DNA of 64,000 nt. Source: Nocardioides sp. ChNu-153 (GTDB taxonomy: Bacteria; Actinomycetota; Actinomycetes; Propionibacteriales; Nocardioidaceae). How positions within the stretch are numbered: position 1 is the stretch's first letter; every line of letters begins with the position of its first letter. A program made the position numbers and the translations under genes. This document shows, piece by piece, positions 48,851 to 55,031 of this stretch. The notes under the pieces are model-generated. The model saw nothing but the letters and a program-made list of their open reading frames with translations, had not been told where the DNA came from and ran no database searches. Where the stretch lies: the NCBI RefSeq assembly GCF_030466625.1, contig NZ_JADEVT010000009.1, positions 62,001 to 126,000 on the forward strand, in the 5' to 3' direction.

Positions 48851-49000
48851 CGGCGGCTCACCTCCCCGGTCGCGGGGGGGCGGGCGTCTCGTTGCCGGGA
48901 CGAGCCGGGTCTGCAGGGTTCAGCGGGGTCGGATGTCGGCCCGTTCATTCCTGTCCTCTGTCGGGGGTGGGACCCGGCGGTCGCCGGTCCTGGTGGGTGC

Positions 49001-49027
49001 AACGACGGCGGGGCGCGGAAGGTTCCC
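49001..49027 (-). promoter_or_regulatory. ECF-type promoter candidate upstream of the CNNM operon
   Basis: Minus-strand GGGAAC (49027-49022) and GTT (49003-49001) are 18 nt apart; read as GGAAC-N17-CGTT it also fits other ECF sigma factors. It lies 150 nt before the start of the CNNM gene at 48850. Confidence 0.4.
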
Positions 49028-49058
49028 GCTCTTGCCGGTCAGGTCCCCGCGGACGAGC

Positions 49059-49517
49059 ATGACCGCCATGCCCGCCACCACCGTCGGCCAGGACGTCCAC
49101 TTCATCACCTTCGCCACGCGCGACCTCGACGCCGCGCGCCGGTTCTACACCGGCGGCCTCGGCTGGGAGCCGCTGCTCGACGTGGCGGACGAGATCGTGT
49201 TCTTCCAGGTGGCCCCGGGGACCGTGCTGGGCTTCTTCGAGGCGTCCCGGTTCGCGCAGGACCTGGGGAGCGACGACCGCCCGCCGGTGTCCGGCGTGAC
49301 CCTGGCCCACAACGTGGGGGACCGGGACGCGGTGTCCGACGTGGTCGCCGCCATGGTCGCGGGCGGCGGGACCGTGCGCGTCGCGCCACAGGAGGGGGCC
49401 TTCGGCGGTGTCTTCCACGCGATCGTCGAGGACCCGAACGGCGTCGTGTGGGAGGTCGCGCACAACCCGGGGTGGTACGTCGACCCGCAGGGCCGCGTCT
49501 CGCTCGACGGCCCCTGA
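49059..49517 (+). CDS. VOC family protein (glyoxalase/bleomycin-resistance fold)
   Basis: A 152-residue protein with two beta-alpha-beta-beta-beta repeats: VHFITFATRDLDAARRFYTGGLGWEPL and GGTVRVAPQEGAFGGVFHAIVEDPNGVVWEVAHNPGW. The His, Glu and other metal positions of the vicinal oxygen chelate fold seem present (VHFITF, WEVAHN). The reaction is unknown. Two in-frame ATGs, at 49059 and 49068, are both possible starts; neither has a clear ribosome site. Confidence 0.85.
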   Translation: MTAMPATTVGQDVHFITFATRDLDAARRFYTGGLGWEPLLDVADEIVFFQVAPGTVLGFFEASRFAQDLGSDDRPPVSGVTLAHNVGDRDAVSDVVAAMVAGGGTVRVAPQEGAFGGVFHAIVEDPNGVVWEVAHNPGWYVDPQGRVSLDGP

Positions 49518-49544
49518 CCGGCCGGGCCGGCGGGGCCCCGGGGA

Positions 49545-50319
49545 TCAGCCCCGTCGGCGCAGCCGCCGCGGCCGGGACTGCGGGCCCATCACCCGGGACC
49601 CGATCGCGTCGGGGAGGTGGGTGAGCAGCTCTGCCAGCACCGCCGTGCGGGGGCGACCGGCGCGCACGTGGCGCTTCCCGGCGAGGATCGCCTCCACCGC
49701 GTCGCGGGCGACGTCGGCGGGGTCGTCCTTGCGGCCGCGCGCGATCGGGGCGTCGGCGAGGCCGGCGCGGACGAAGAAGCGGGTGTCGGTGGGCCCGGGC
49801 ATGAGCGAGGTGACCGTGACGCCCGAGTCCGCCAGCTCCTCGGCGATCCCCTCCGCGAACGAGTGCACGAACGCCTTCGAGGCCGCGTACGTGGCCTGGT
49901 AGGGGGTCGGCGCCACCGCGGCGACGGACGCGGTGACGAGGATCCGCCCGCGGCGCCGGGCCACCATGTCACCGACGGCCAGTCCGGCGAGGTGGACGGT
50001 GGAGCGCACGTTGAGGTCGACCAGCGCGAGGTGGCGGTCCAGGTCGGTCCCGGCGAAGGTGCCCCCGACGCCGACCCCGGCGTTGAGGGCGACCACGGCG
50101 AGGTCCTCGCCCCGTGCCGCGACCTCGTCCCACAGCAGCTCGACGCCGTCAGGGCGCCAGGTCGGCCTGCACCGGGTGGACCACGGCCCCGGGCCGGCGG
50201 GCGCGGAGCTCCTCGGCGCTCGTGCGAACGGCGTCGCTGCGCCCGGTGACGAGCGCGAGGCCGGGACGCGCGTCCCCGGCCGGGTCGCTGCCGTCGCTGA
50301 CGTGGTCGCTGGGTGCCAT
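49545..50319 (-). pseudogene. Short-chain dehydrogenase/reductase, damaged
   Basis: The C-terminal 200 or so residues are a good SDR: LAVVALNAGVGVGG with the NAG motif, YQATYAASKAFVHSFAEGIAEEL with the catalytic Tyr and Lys, and MPGPTDTRFF. The N-terminus, read from ATG 50319, goes MAPSDHVSDGSDPAGDARPGLALVTG and then RSDAVRTSAEEL. The GxxxGxG cofactor loop between the first strand and the Arg-Ser-Asp is missing, and the reading frame then ends at a TGA near 50155, before the rest resumes one frame away. So two lesions are visible: an internal loss of roughly 20 codons and a frameshift (1-nt insertion or 2-nt loss at 50151-50158). Confidence 0.75.
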
Positions 50320-50356
50320 GCCCACCGGTACCCAGGGCCCGTGGGGCGAGCGTCGG

Positions 50357-50362
50357 TAGCGT
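50357..50362 (+). promoter_or_regulatory. -10 box, 2H phosphoesterase promoter
   Basis: TAGCGT ends 7 nt before GTG 50370 and decides that start over the in-frame GTG at 50361, which overlaps it. Confidence 0.4.
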
Positions 50363-50369
50363 GACGGTC

Positions 50370-50888
50370 GTGCGCGCCTCGCTGGACCTGCTCCTGGACG
50401 ATGCGGGGGAGAGCGCCGTACGAGCGGAGTGGGGGGTGCTGACGGCCGCCGGCCTCCCGAGCGCGGGGGACCGCCGCGACGCGACGCACGCGCCGCACGT
50501 GACCGTGGCCGAGCGCGACGCGGTCCGCCCTGCGGCCGACGAGGCGCTCGAGGCCCTCGTGGCGCGGCTGCCCGTCGCGGTGCACCTCGGGGCGCCGGTG
50601 GTGCTGGGCGCGCGGCGGGGTCTCGTGGTGGCGCGGTCCGTCGTACCCACCGCCGACCTCCTCGCGCTGCACGCCGCCGCGCACGCGACGCTGGGGCCCG
50701 GCGGCCCGCCGTGGTCGGAGCCCGGGCGGTGGCTACCGCACGTCACCGTGTCCGGGCGTCTCGACGCGTCGCAGGTGGGGGCGGTCGTGGCGGCGCTGGG
50801 GCCGGGGTACGACGTGGTGGGCGCCCGCCTGCGCCGGTGGTCGCCCGCGACCCGCACCGTGCGGGACCTGGGCCCACACCGCAGCTGA
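50370..50888 (+). CDS. 2'-5' RNA ligase family (2H phosphoesterase) protein
   Basis: The 172-residue protein has two histidine motifs about 90 residues apart, PHVTVAER and LPHVTVSGR, which are the paired H-x-T/S sites of 2H phosphoesterases (LigT, YjcG, CPDase). These enzymes act on 2',3'-cyclic or 2'-5' phosphodiester bonds of RNA fragments or small nucleotides. The substrate is unknown. It starts at GTG 50370 with a leaderless -10 box. It converges with the lipoprotein gene. Confidence 0.82.
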   Translation: MRASLDLLLDDAGESAVRAEWGVLTAAGLPSAGDRRDATHAPHVTVAERDAVRPAADEALEALVARLPVAVHLGAPVVLGARRGLVVARSVVPTADLLALHAAAHATLGPGGPPWSEPGRWLPHVTVSGRLDASQVGAVVAALGPGYDVVGARLRRWSPATRTVRDLGPHRS

Positions 50889-50931
50889 CGGCGGGCAGGT
50901 CGCAGCGGGGCGGACACGCCGCCCGACGGGC

Positions 50932-51552
50932 TCAGCCGTTGCGGCCGTTCCCGTTGCCGCCTCCGCCGCCGCCGCCGTTGCCTCCGCCGTTGCCTCCGCC
51001 GTTGCCCGCGCCCCCGTTCCCGTTCCCGCCTCCACCGGCGCCGTTGCCGCGCCCGCTGCTCGTGGGCTCGGGGGCGGGGGCCGGGGTGACGACGGGCGTC
51101 GGCGTGGGGGTCGGGGTGGGCGTGCTCCGAACCGCAGGGGCGGAGGTCGCGGGCGCCGCGGTCGTCGGGTCGGCTGCGGGACCGGCCGTGGCGGGGTCGG
51201 CCGTGGCGGGGTCGGTCGCCCCGGTCGGGGCCGGGAGCGCCGAGCGCAGGGCCTGGGCGGCCGTCAGCACCTCGGCGGCCTGGGCGTCGGTGAGCTCACC
51301 GTCGCCGTGGGCCTGCGTGACCTGGTCGAGGAGGGCGGCGAGCAGGTCGTCGGCGCGCTCGACCTCACCGGCCGCGACGGCGGCGTCGATGGCCGTCAGT
51401 GCCGTGCGGAGCTCGGGGACGGCGTCGGCGGCCGAACCGTCGGAGCTGCAGGCCTGCAGCGGACCGGCGGCGACGACGGCCACGAGCACCGCGCCGGCGG
51501 CCCGCCGGGCGGCGCGGAGCAGGCGCGGGTCGAGGCCGTCTCGCACGCCCAT
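50932..51552 (-). CDS. Putative lipoprotein with Thr/Pro and Gly/Asn-rich tail
   Basis: A 206-residue secreted protein. The signal peptide ends LQACSS, a lipobox, with the cysteine at about residue 35. A helical middle with a repeat of acidic residues follows (RTALTAIDAAVAAGEVERADDLLAALLDQVTQAHGDGELTDAQAAEV). The second half is low complexity: Pro/Thr repeats and a Gly/Asn tail (GNGGGNGGGNGGGGGGGNGNG). The start overlaps the kinase stop (ATGA), so it is translated with the Ser/Thr kinase and may be part of its signalling at the cell surface. The function is unknown. Confidence 0.75.
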   Translation of the reverse strand: MGVRDGLDPRLLRAARRAAGAVLVAVVAAGPLQACSSDGSAADAVPELRTALTAIDAAVAAGEVERADDLLAALLDQVTQAHGDGELTDAQAAEVLTAAQALRSALPAPTGATDPATADPATAGPAADPTTAAPATSAPAVRSTPTPTPTPTPVVTPAPAPEPTSSGRGNGAGGGGNGNGGAGNGGGNGGGNGGGGGGGNGNGRNG

Positions 51553-52838
51553 CACCCGGTTCCCTCGATCGCGTCGTGCAGGTCCTCCAGCGGGCCGCGC
51601 AGCTCGGCGGGCACCTCGGCGGGGAGCTCGGCGTCGGCGGTCACCGCTTCCTCCGTCGGCAGGAAGGTGACGAGGCCGACGGCGACCAGGGCCGCGGCGG
51701 CGACGACGGCGCCCCACCGCCGCGCCGTCCGGCGGCGGGGGACCGGGGTCGCCTCCCGGGTCCCCCGGGCGGTGTCGGGATGGCTCCCGCTGCCGGGCAG
51801 CTCGAAGGGCTCCGCCGAACCCGTCGCGTCGTGGGTCACCCGGGGCGCCGGCCCTGCGGGCGTGGGCGCCACGGCGGCGGGCGTCGCCGGGGCCAGCACG
51901 GCCGCGGTCAGGTCGGCGGGGGGCGTCGCCGTACCGAAGGCGGGCTGCCACGCCTGCGTGCTGGTCGAGCCGTCGGCCGGGGCGAGGACGGGTGACGCGC
52001 TCGTCCCGCCGGCTGCTCCCCGCGGTGCCGGAGCGTCGGCGAGCTCGCTGAGGAAGACCGCGACCCGGGCGGCGTCGGGACGCCGGTCGGGGTCCGTGGC
52101 GGTCAGCTCGCTCAGCAGGCGCGCCCACGCCCCGCCCAGGTGGGTGGGGACGGCGGGGGAGCGGGCCAGGCGGGCCAGCGCGGCCTCGGTGGGCGGTCCG
52201 GCGTACACCTGGCGTCCGGTCAGGGCCTCCAGCAGCACGAGCCCCAGCGAGTACAGGTCGGTGGCCGCCGTGACCCCCGGCTCGCCGCGGACCTGCTCGG
52301 GGGAGAGGTACGCCGGGGACCCGATCACGGCGCCCGCCCGGGTCAGCTGGGCCGCGTCGCCCATGAGGCGGGCGATGCCAAAGTCCGCCAGCCAGGCCCG
52401 GTCGTCCGCGCCGACGAGCACGTTGCCCGGCTTCACGTCGCGGTGCACGACACCCGCGGCGTGCACGTAGGCGAGCGCGTCGGCGATCTGGGCGCCGACG
52501 TGCGCCACACGCGCCGGGCTCATGGCCCCGCCGCTGCAGTGCTCGCGCAGCGTGCTGCCCCGCACGAGCTGCATCACGAGGAAGGGACGTCCGCCGTCGG
52601 TGCCGGCGTCGAGGACGGTCACGAGGCCGGGGTGGCTGAGTGCCGCCAGGGTGCGGGCCTCACCCGCGAAGCGGTCCCGGTCGGTCCCGGGGGTGCCGGG
52701 GTCGCGGAGGACCTTCACGGCGACGTCGCGCTCCAGGACGCGGTCGCGCGCCCGGTGGACGTCCGCCATGCCACCGCTGCCGATGAGCTCGAGCAGGGCG
52801 TAGCGGTCCGCGAGGACGTCCGGGTCCGTGGTCACCAT
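51552..52838 (-). CDS. Ser/Thr protein kinase with one transmembrane helix
   Basis: A Hanks-type kinase of 428 residues. The glycine loop GSGGMADVHRA is followed by Lys42 (VAVKVL), catalytic VHRDVKPGNVL with Asp134, DFG at 152-154, and GSPAYLSPEQVRGE. The kinase domain ends near residue 270. A Pro/Ala/Thr-rich linker of about 100 residues and one helix (about 373-394, AVVAAAALVAVGLVTFLP) lead to a short acidic outside part. There are no PASTA repeats, so the ligand, if any, is unlike peptidoglycan. The downstream lipoprotein overlaps its stop. An inverted repeat lies just upstream of the ribosome site. Confidence 0.92.
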   Translation of the reverse strand: MVTTDPDVLADRYALLELIGSGGMADVHRARDRVLERDVAVKVLRDPGTPGTDRDRFAGEARTLAALSHPGLVTVLDAGTDGGRPFLVMQLVRGSTLREHCSGGAMSPARVAHVGAQIADALAYVHAAGVVHRDVKPGNVLVGADDRAWLADFGIARLMGDAAQLTRAGAVIGSPAYLSPEQVRGEPGVTAATDLYSLGLVLLEALTGRQVYAGPPTEAALARLARSPAVPTHLGGAWARLLSELTATDPDRRPDAARVAVFLSELADAPAPRGAAGGTSASPVLAPADGSTSTQAWQPAFGTATPPADLTAAVLAPATPAAVAPTPAGPAPRVTHDATGSAEPFELPGSGSHPDTARGTREATPVPRRRTARRWGAVVAAAALVAVGLVTFLPTEEAVTADAELPAEVPAELRGPLEDLHDAIEGTG

Positions 52839-52858
52839 CTCGGGTTCCCTCCGATCGA

Positions 52859-52875
52859 GCGTGGTACCACCACGC
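52859..52875. promoter_or_regulatory. Inverted repeat upstream of the kinase gene
   Basis: GCGTGGT-ACC-ACCACGC, a perfect 7-bp repeat, starts 21 nt before the kinase ATG and just upstream of the GGAGGGAA ribosome site. It could be an operator or an mRNA hairpin near the start. Confidence 0.45.
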
Positions 52876-53012
52876 GACATCCACCCCCGAGATGCAACGA
52901 CCGCCACGGCGCGACGTGACGGTGGGCGACACTGCCCGGTCCCCGGTACCCGTCGAGCGACGGTCGAGCCGCGCGGCGCGAGTCGGGTCGTGGCCGGGCC
53001 CCCGGCGCGCGA

Positions 53013-53018
53013 TAGGTT
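53013..53018 (+). promoter_or_regulatory. -10 box, leaderless phosphatidyltransferase promoter
   Basis: TAGGTT ends 6 nt before ATG 53025. Confidence 0.4.
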
Positions 53019-53024
53019 GCGCGC

Positions 53025-53681
53025 ATGGCGGGCAGCCCGGACCGGATCTACGCCGACCCATCCACCGAGAGGTTGATGACGGGCGCGACGGTCATCACCT
53101 TCGTGCGCACGGTCGCGACCCTCGTGCTGAGTCTCTGGGGCGCCCACGAGCAGAGCCTCACCCTGCTGGTCGTCGGCCTCGTCGTCTACTGGGTGGGGGA
53201 CTCCCTCGACGGCGAGTGGGCGCGCTGGTTCGACTGCGAGACGCGGATCGGCGCCGTGGTCGACATGCTCTGCGACCGCCTGAGCTGCGCGGCGTTCTAC
53301 CTGGGCCTCGTGTGGCTGCAGCCCGAGATGGCGTTCCCGGTCGCCGTCTACCTCTTCGAGTTCATGGTCATCGACATGTTCCTGTCGATGGCGTTCCTCG
53401 CGTGGCCGCTGCGCAGCCCCAACTACTTCCACGTCGTCGACCGGCGGATCTACCTGTGGAACTGGTCGCGCCTGGGCAAGGCGGCGAACTCGGGGCTGTT
53501 CGCCATCATCCTGCTCGTCACCGGCTGGTGGTGGCTGGGGCTGGTCATCGCCGTCGGCCTGCTGGTGATGAAGTGCGTCTCGCTCAAGTGGGTGCTCGAC
53601 CTGGGCCTGCCGGTCCCCGCCGCGCCCGGCGCCGCGTCCGCCGTACCCAGCGGGGCGCCGACCGGGGGACCGACCGGGTGA
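53025..53681 (+). CDS. CDP-alcohol phosphatidyltransferase family protein
   Basis: The 218-residue membrane enzyme has the complete signature D-x2-D-G-x2-A-R-x8-G-x3-D-x3-D in DSLDGEWARWFDCETRIGAVVDMLCD, which binds the metal and CDP-lipid. The rest is predicted transmembrane helices. Which alcohol it uses (inositol phosphate, glycerol phosphate or other) is not given by the sequence. The C-terminal tail is Pro/Gly/Ala-rich. Its stop overlaps the next gene (GTGA), which is a small membrane protein. Confidence 0.9.
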   Translation: MAGSPDRIYADPSTERLMTGATVITFVRTVATLVLSLWGAHEQSLTLLVVGLVVYWVGDSLDGEWARWFDCETRIGAVVDMLCDRLSCAAFYLGLVWLQPEMAFPVAVYLFEFMVIDMFLSMAFLAWPLRSPNYFHVVDRRIYLWNWSRLGKAANSGLFAIILLVTGWWWLGLVIAVGLLVMKCVSLKWVLDLGLPVPAAPGAASAVPSGAPTGGPTG

Positions 53682-54133
53682 TCCTGCTCCTGACCACCTT
53701 CGGGGTCGGCGTCGCGTCCGCCCTCCTCCCGGTGGTCAACGCGGAGGCCTACCTCGCCGGCGTCGGAGCGCTGGGCACCGGGGGGCTCGTGCTGCTGTCC
53801 GTCGCGGCCGGCGCGGGCCAGACGCTGGGCAAGGTGGTCTGGTACGAGGTCGCGCGCCGCGGCGTGGAGACCGAGTGGGCGCGCAAGAAGCTGTCCGGCC
53901 CGAAGGTGCAGCGCGTCCACCAGCGCTGGAGCGACCGCATGGAGGGCCGGCCCTGGTACGCCGCGGCGATCATGCTCGTCTCCTCGCTCGGCGGGGTCCC
54001 GCCGCTGCTCGTCATGGCCGCGGTGGCCGGTGTCCTGCGGATGCGCCGCGAGGTCTTCGTCGTGTCGGTGCTCGTGGGCCGTTCGCTGCGGTTCTGGCTG
54101 GTGCTGGCCGGGGTGCACCTCCTCTTCCACTGA
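53678..54133 (+). CDS. Small membrane protein (VTT/YqaA-like)
   Basis: A 151-residue protein with three or four hydrophobic stretches: LLTTFGVGVASALLPVVNAEAYLAGV, GGLVLLSVAAGAGQTLGKVVWYEVA, AAAIMLVSSLGGVPPLLVMAAVAGVL, and the end VSVLVGRSLRFWLVLAGVHLLFH. The pattern of an ExxL-type first helix, GQTLGK and an internal GVPP loop resembles small VTT/DedA-like or YqaA-like proteins. No function is proven. GTG 53678 overlaps the phosphatidyltransferase stop, so the two are coupled and may act on the same lipid. Confidence 0.65.
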   Translation: MILLLTTFGVGVASALLPVVNAEAYLAGVGALGTGGLVLLSVAAGAGQTLGKVVWYEVARRGVETEWARKKLSGPKVQRVHQRWSDRMEGRPWYAAAIMLVSSLGGVPPLLVMAAVAGVLRMRREVFVVSVLVGRSLRFWLVLAGVHLLFH

Positions 54134-54159
54134 GCGTCCCGGCCCCCGGTCGGGCAGTC

Positions 54160-54325
54160 CCGGTCTAGTCCTTTCGGACTACTCCACCTGGGCCCTCTGG
54201 CCCGGGACCTGGACCGGTCGGCCATTTCCCGGTCCCAGGACGAGGTTCGTCTCCCGTTGTCCTCCGGACGCCCGTCGAGCGGCCGAGGGGAGGGGGGACC
54301 GCTCAACTCCTGGAAAGGCACCCTC
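54160..54325 (+). promoter_or_regulatory. Structured multi-hairpin leader of the TasA-like gene
   Basis: Four stems occur in series. TAGTCC-TTTC-GGACTA (54166-54181) is perfect. CCTGGGCC with GGCCCGGG (54187-54206) has one G-U pair and a CTCT loop. CCTGGACCGG (from 54208) pairs with CCGGTCCCAGG further on, with one bulge. AGGAC/GTCCT encloses GACGA-GGT-TCGTC. A GGAAAGG ribosome site then leads to ATG 54326. The leader may be a riboswitch-like element or a cis-acting RNA. No known class is recognised, and it should be compared with other surface-protein leaders. Confidence 0.5.
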
Positions 54326-54934
54326 ATGCGCACCCCGTCCCGCAAGTCGACGAAGATCGCCACCGCTGCCGCCACGCCCGTCGCCGTGCTCCTCGCCGGC
54401 GCGCTGGTCTGGCAGTCCTCGCACGCCGCCTTCAGCGGCACCACCCGCAACTCGGGCAACTCGTGGTCCACCGGTGCAGTCAGCCTCACCGACGACGACG
54501 CCGGTAGCGCCCGCTTCCAGGCCGAGAACATGACGCCCGGCGACACCGAGACCAAGTGCATCAAGGTCACGGCGACCACCAACGTCTCCGGTCTCGTGAA
54601 GGGCTACGCCCTCAACGCCGTCACCTCCGCCCAGGGCCTCGAGAACTACATCAAGATCGGCATGACCTCGGGCGACGGCGGCGGCTTCGGCAGCTGCACC
54701 GGCTACGTCCAGAACCAGACCGTCGTGCCGTCCGGCACCAGCCTGGCGGACCTGGCGCAGATCGACGAGTACGCCGAGGGCGTGGGCGGCTGGTCCGTGG
54801 CCGCCGGCACCAGCTCGCGCACCTACGCGATCACCTGGACCTTCGACACCACGGGCCTCAACCAGACCCAGGTCGACCAGCTCCAGGGCGCCAAGACCGG
54901 CATCGACATCCAGTGGGAGCTGCAGACCGACTGA
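54326..54934 (+). CDS. TasA-like/SipW-dependent secreted surface protein
   Basis: A 202-residue secreted protein. The signal helix (residues 12-33) ends SSHAAFSGTTRNSGN. The Ala-Ala-Phe-Ser run at 34-37 and the following small polar residues are the mark of SipW-processed TasA/camelysin-type exports. The mature part is a compact beta-rich domain with an acidic AENMTPGDTETKCIKVT stretch and two cysteines (Cys78-region and Cys131-region by eye), possibly a disulfide. It may be a biofilm or surface fibre subunit. The next gene encodes the SipW-type peptidase, so the two form an export unit. Confidence 0.8.
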   Translation: MRTPSRKSTKIATAAATPVAVLLAGALVWQSSHAAFSGTTRNSGNSWSTGAVSLTDDDAGSARFQAENMTPGDTETKCIKVTATTNVSGLVKGYALNAVTSAQGLENYIKIGMTSGDGGGFGSCTGYVQNQTVVPSGTSLADLAQIDEYAEGVGGWSVAAGTSSRTYAITWTFDTTGLNQTQVDQLQGAKTGIDIQWELQTD

Positions 54935-55031
54935 GCCCCCGCGGGTGCTCGTCGCACCCGCTCGCCGTACCCGGCGTCACCGCCGTGACGCCCGCCCCCG
55001 ACCCGCCGACGCCCCGAGAGGAGTCCCGCAC

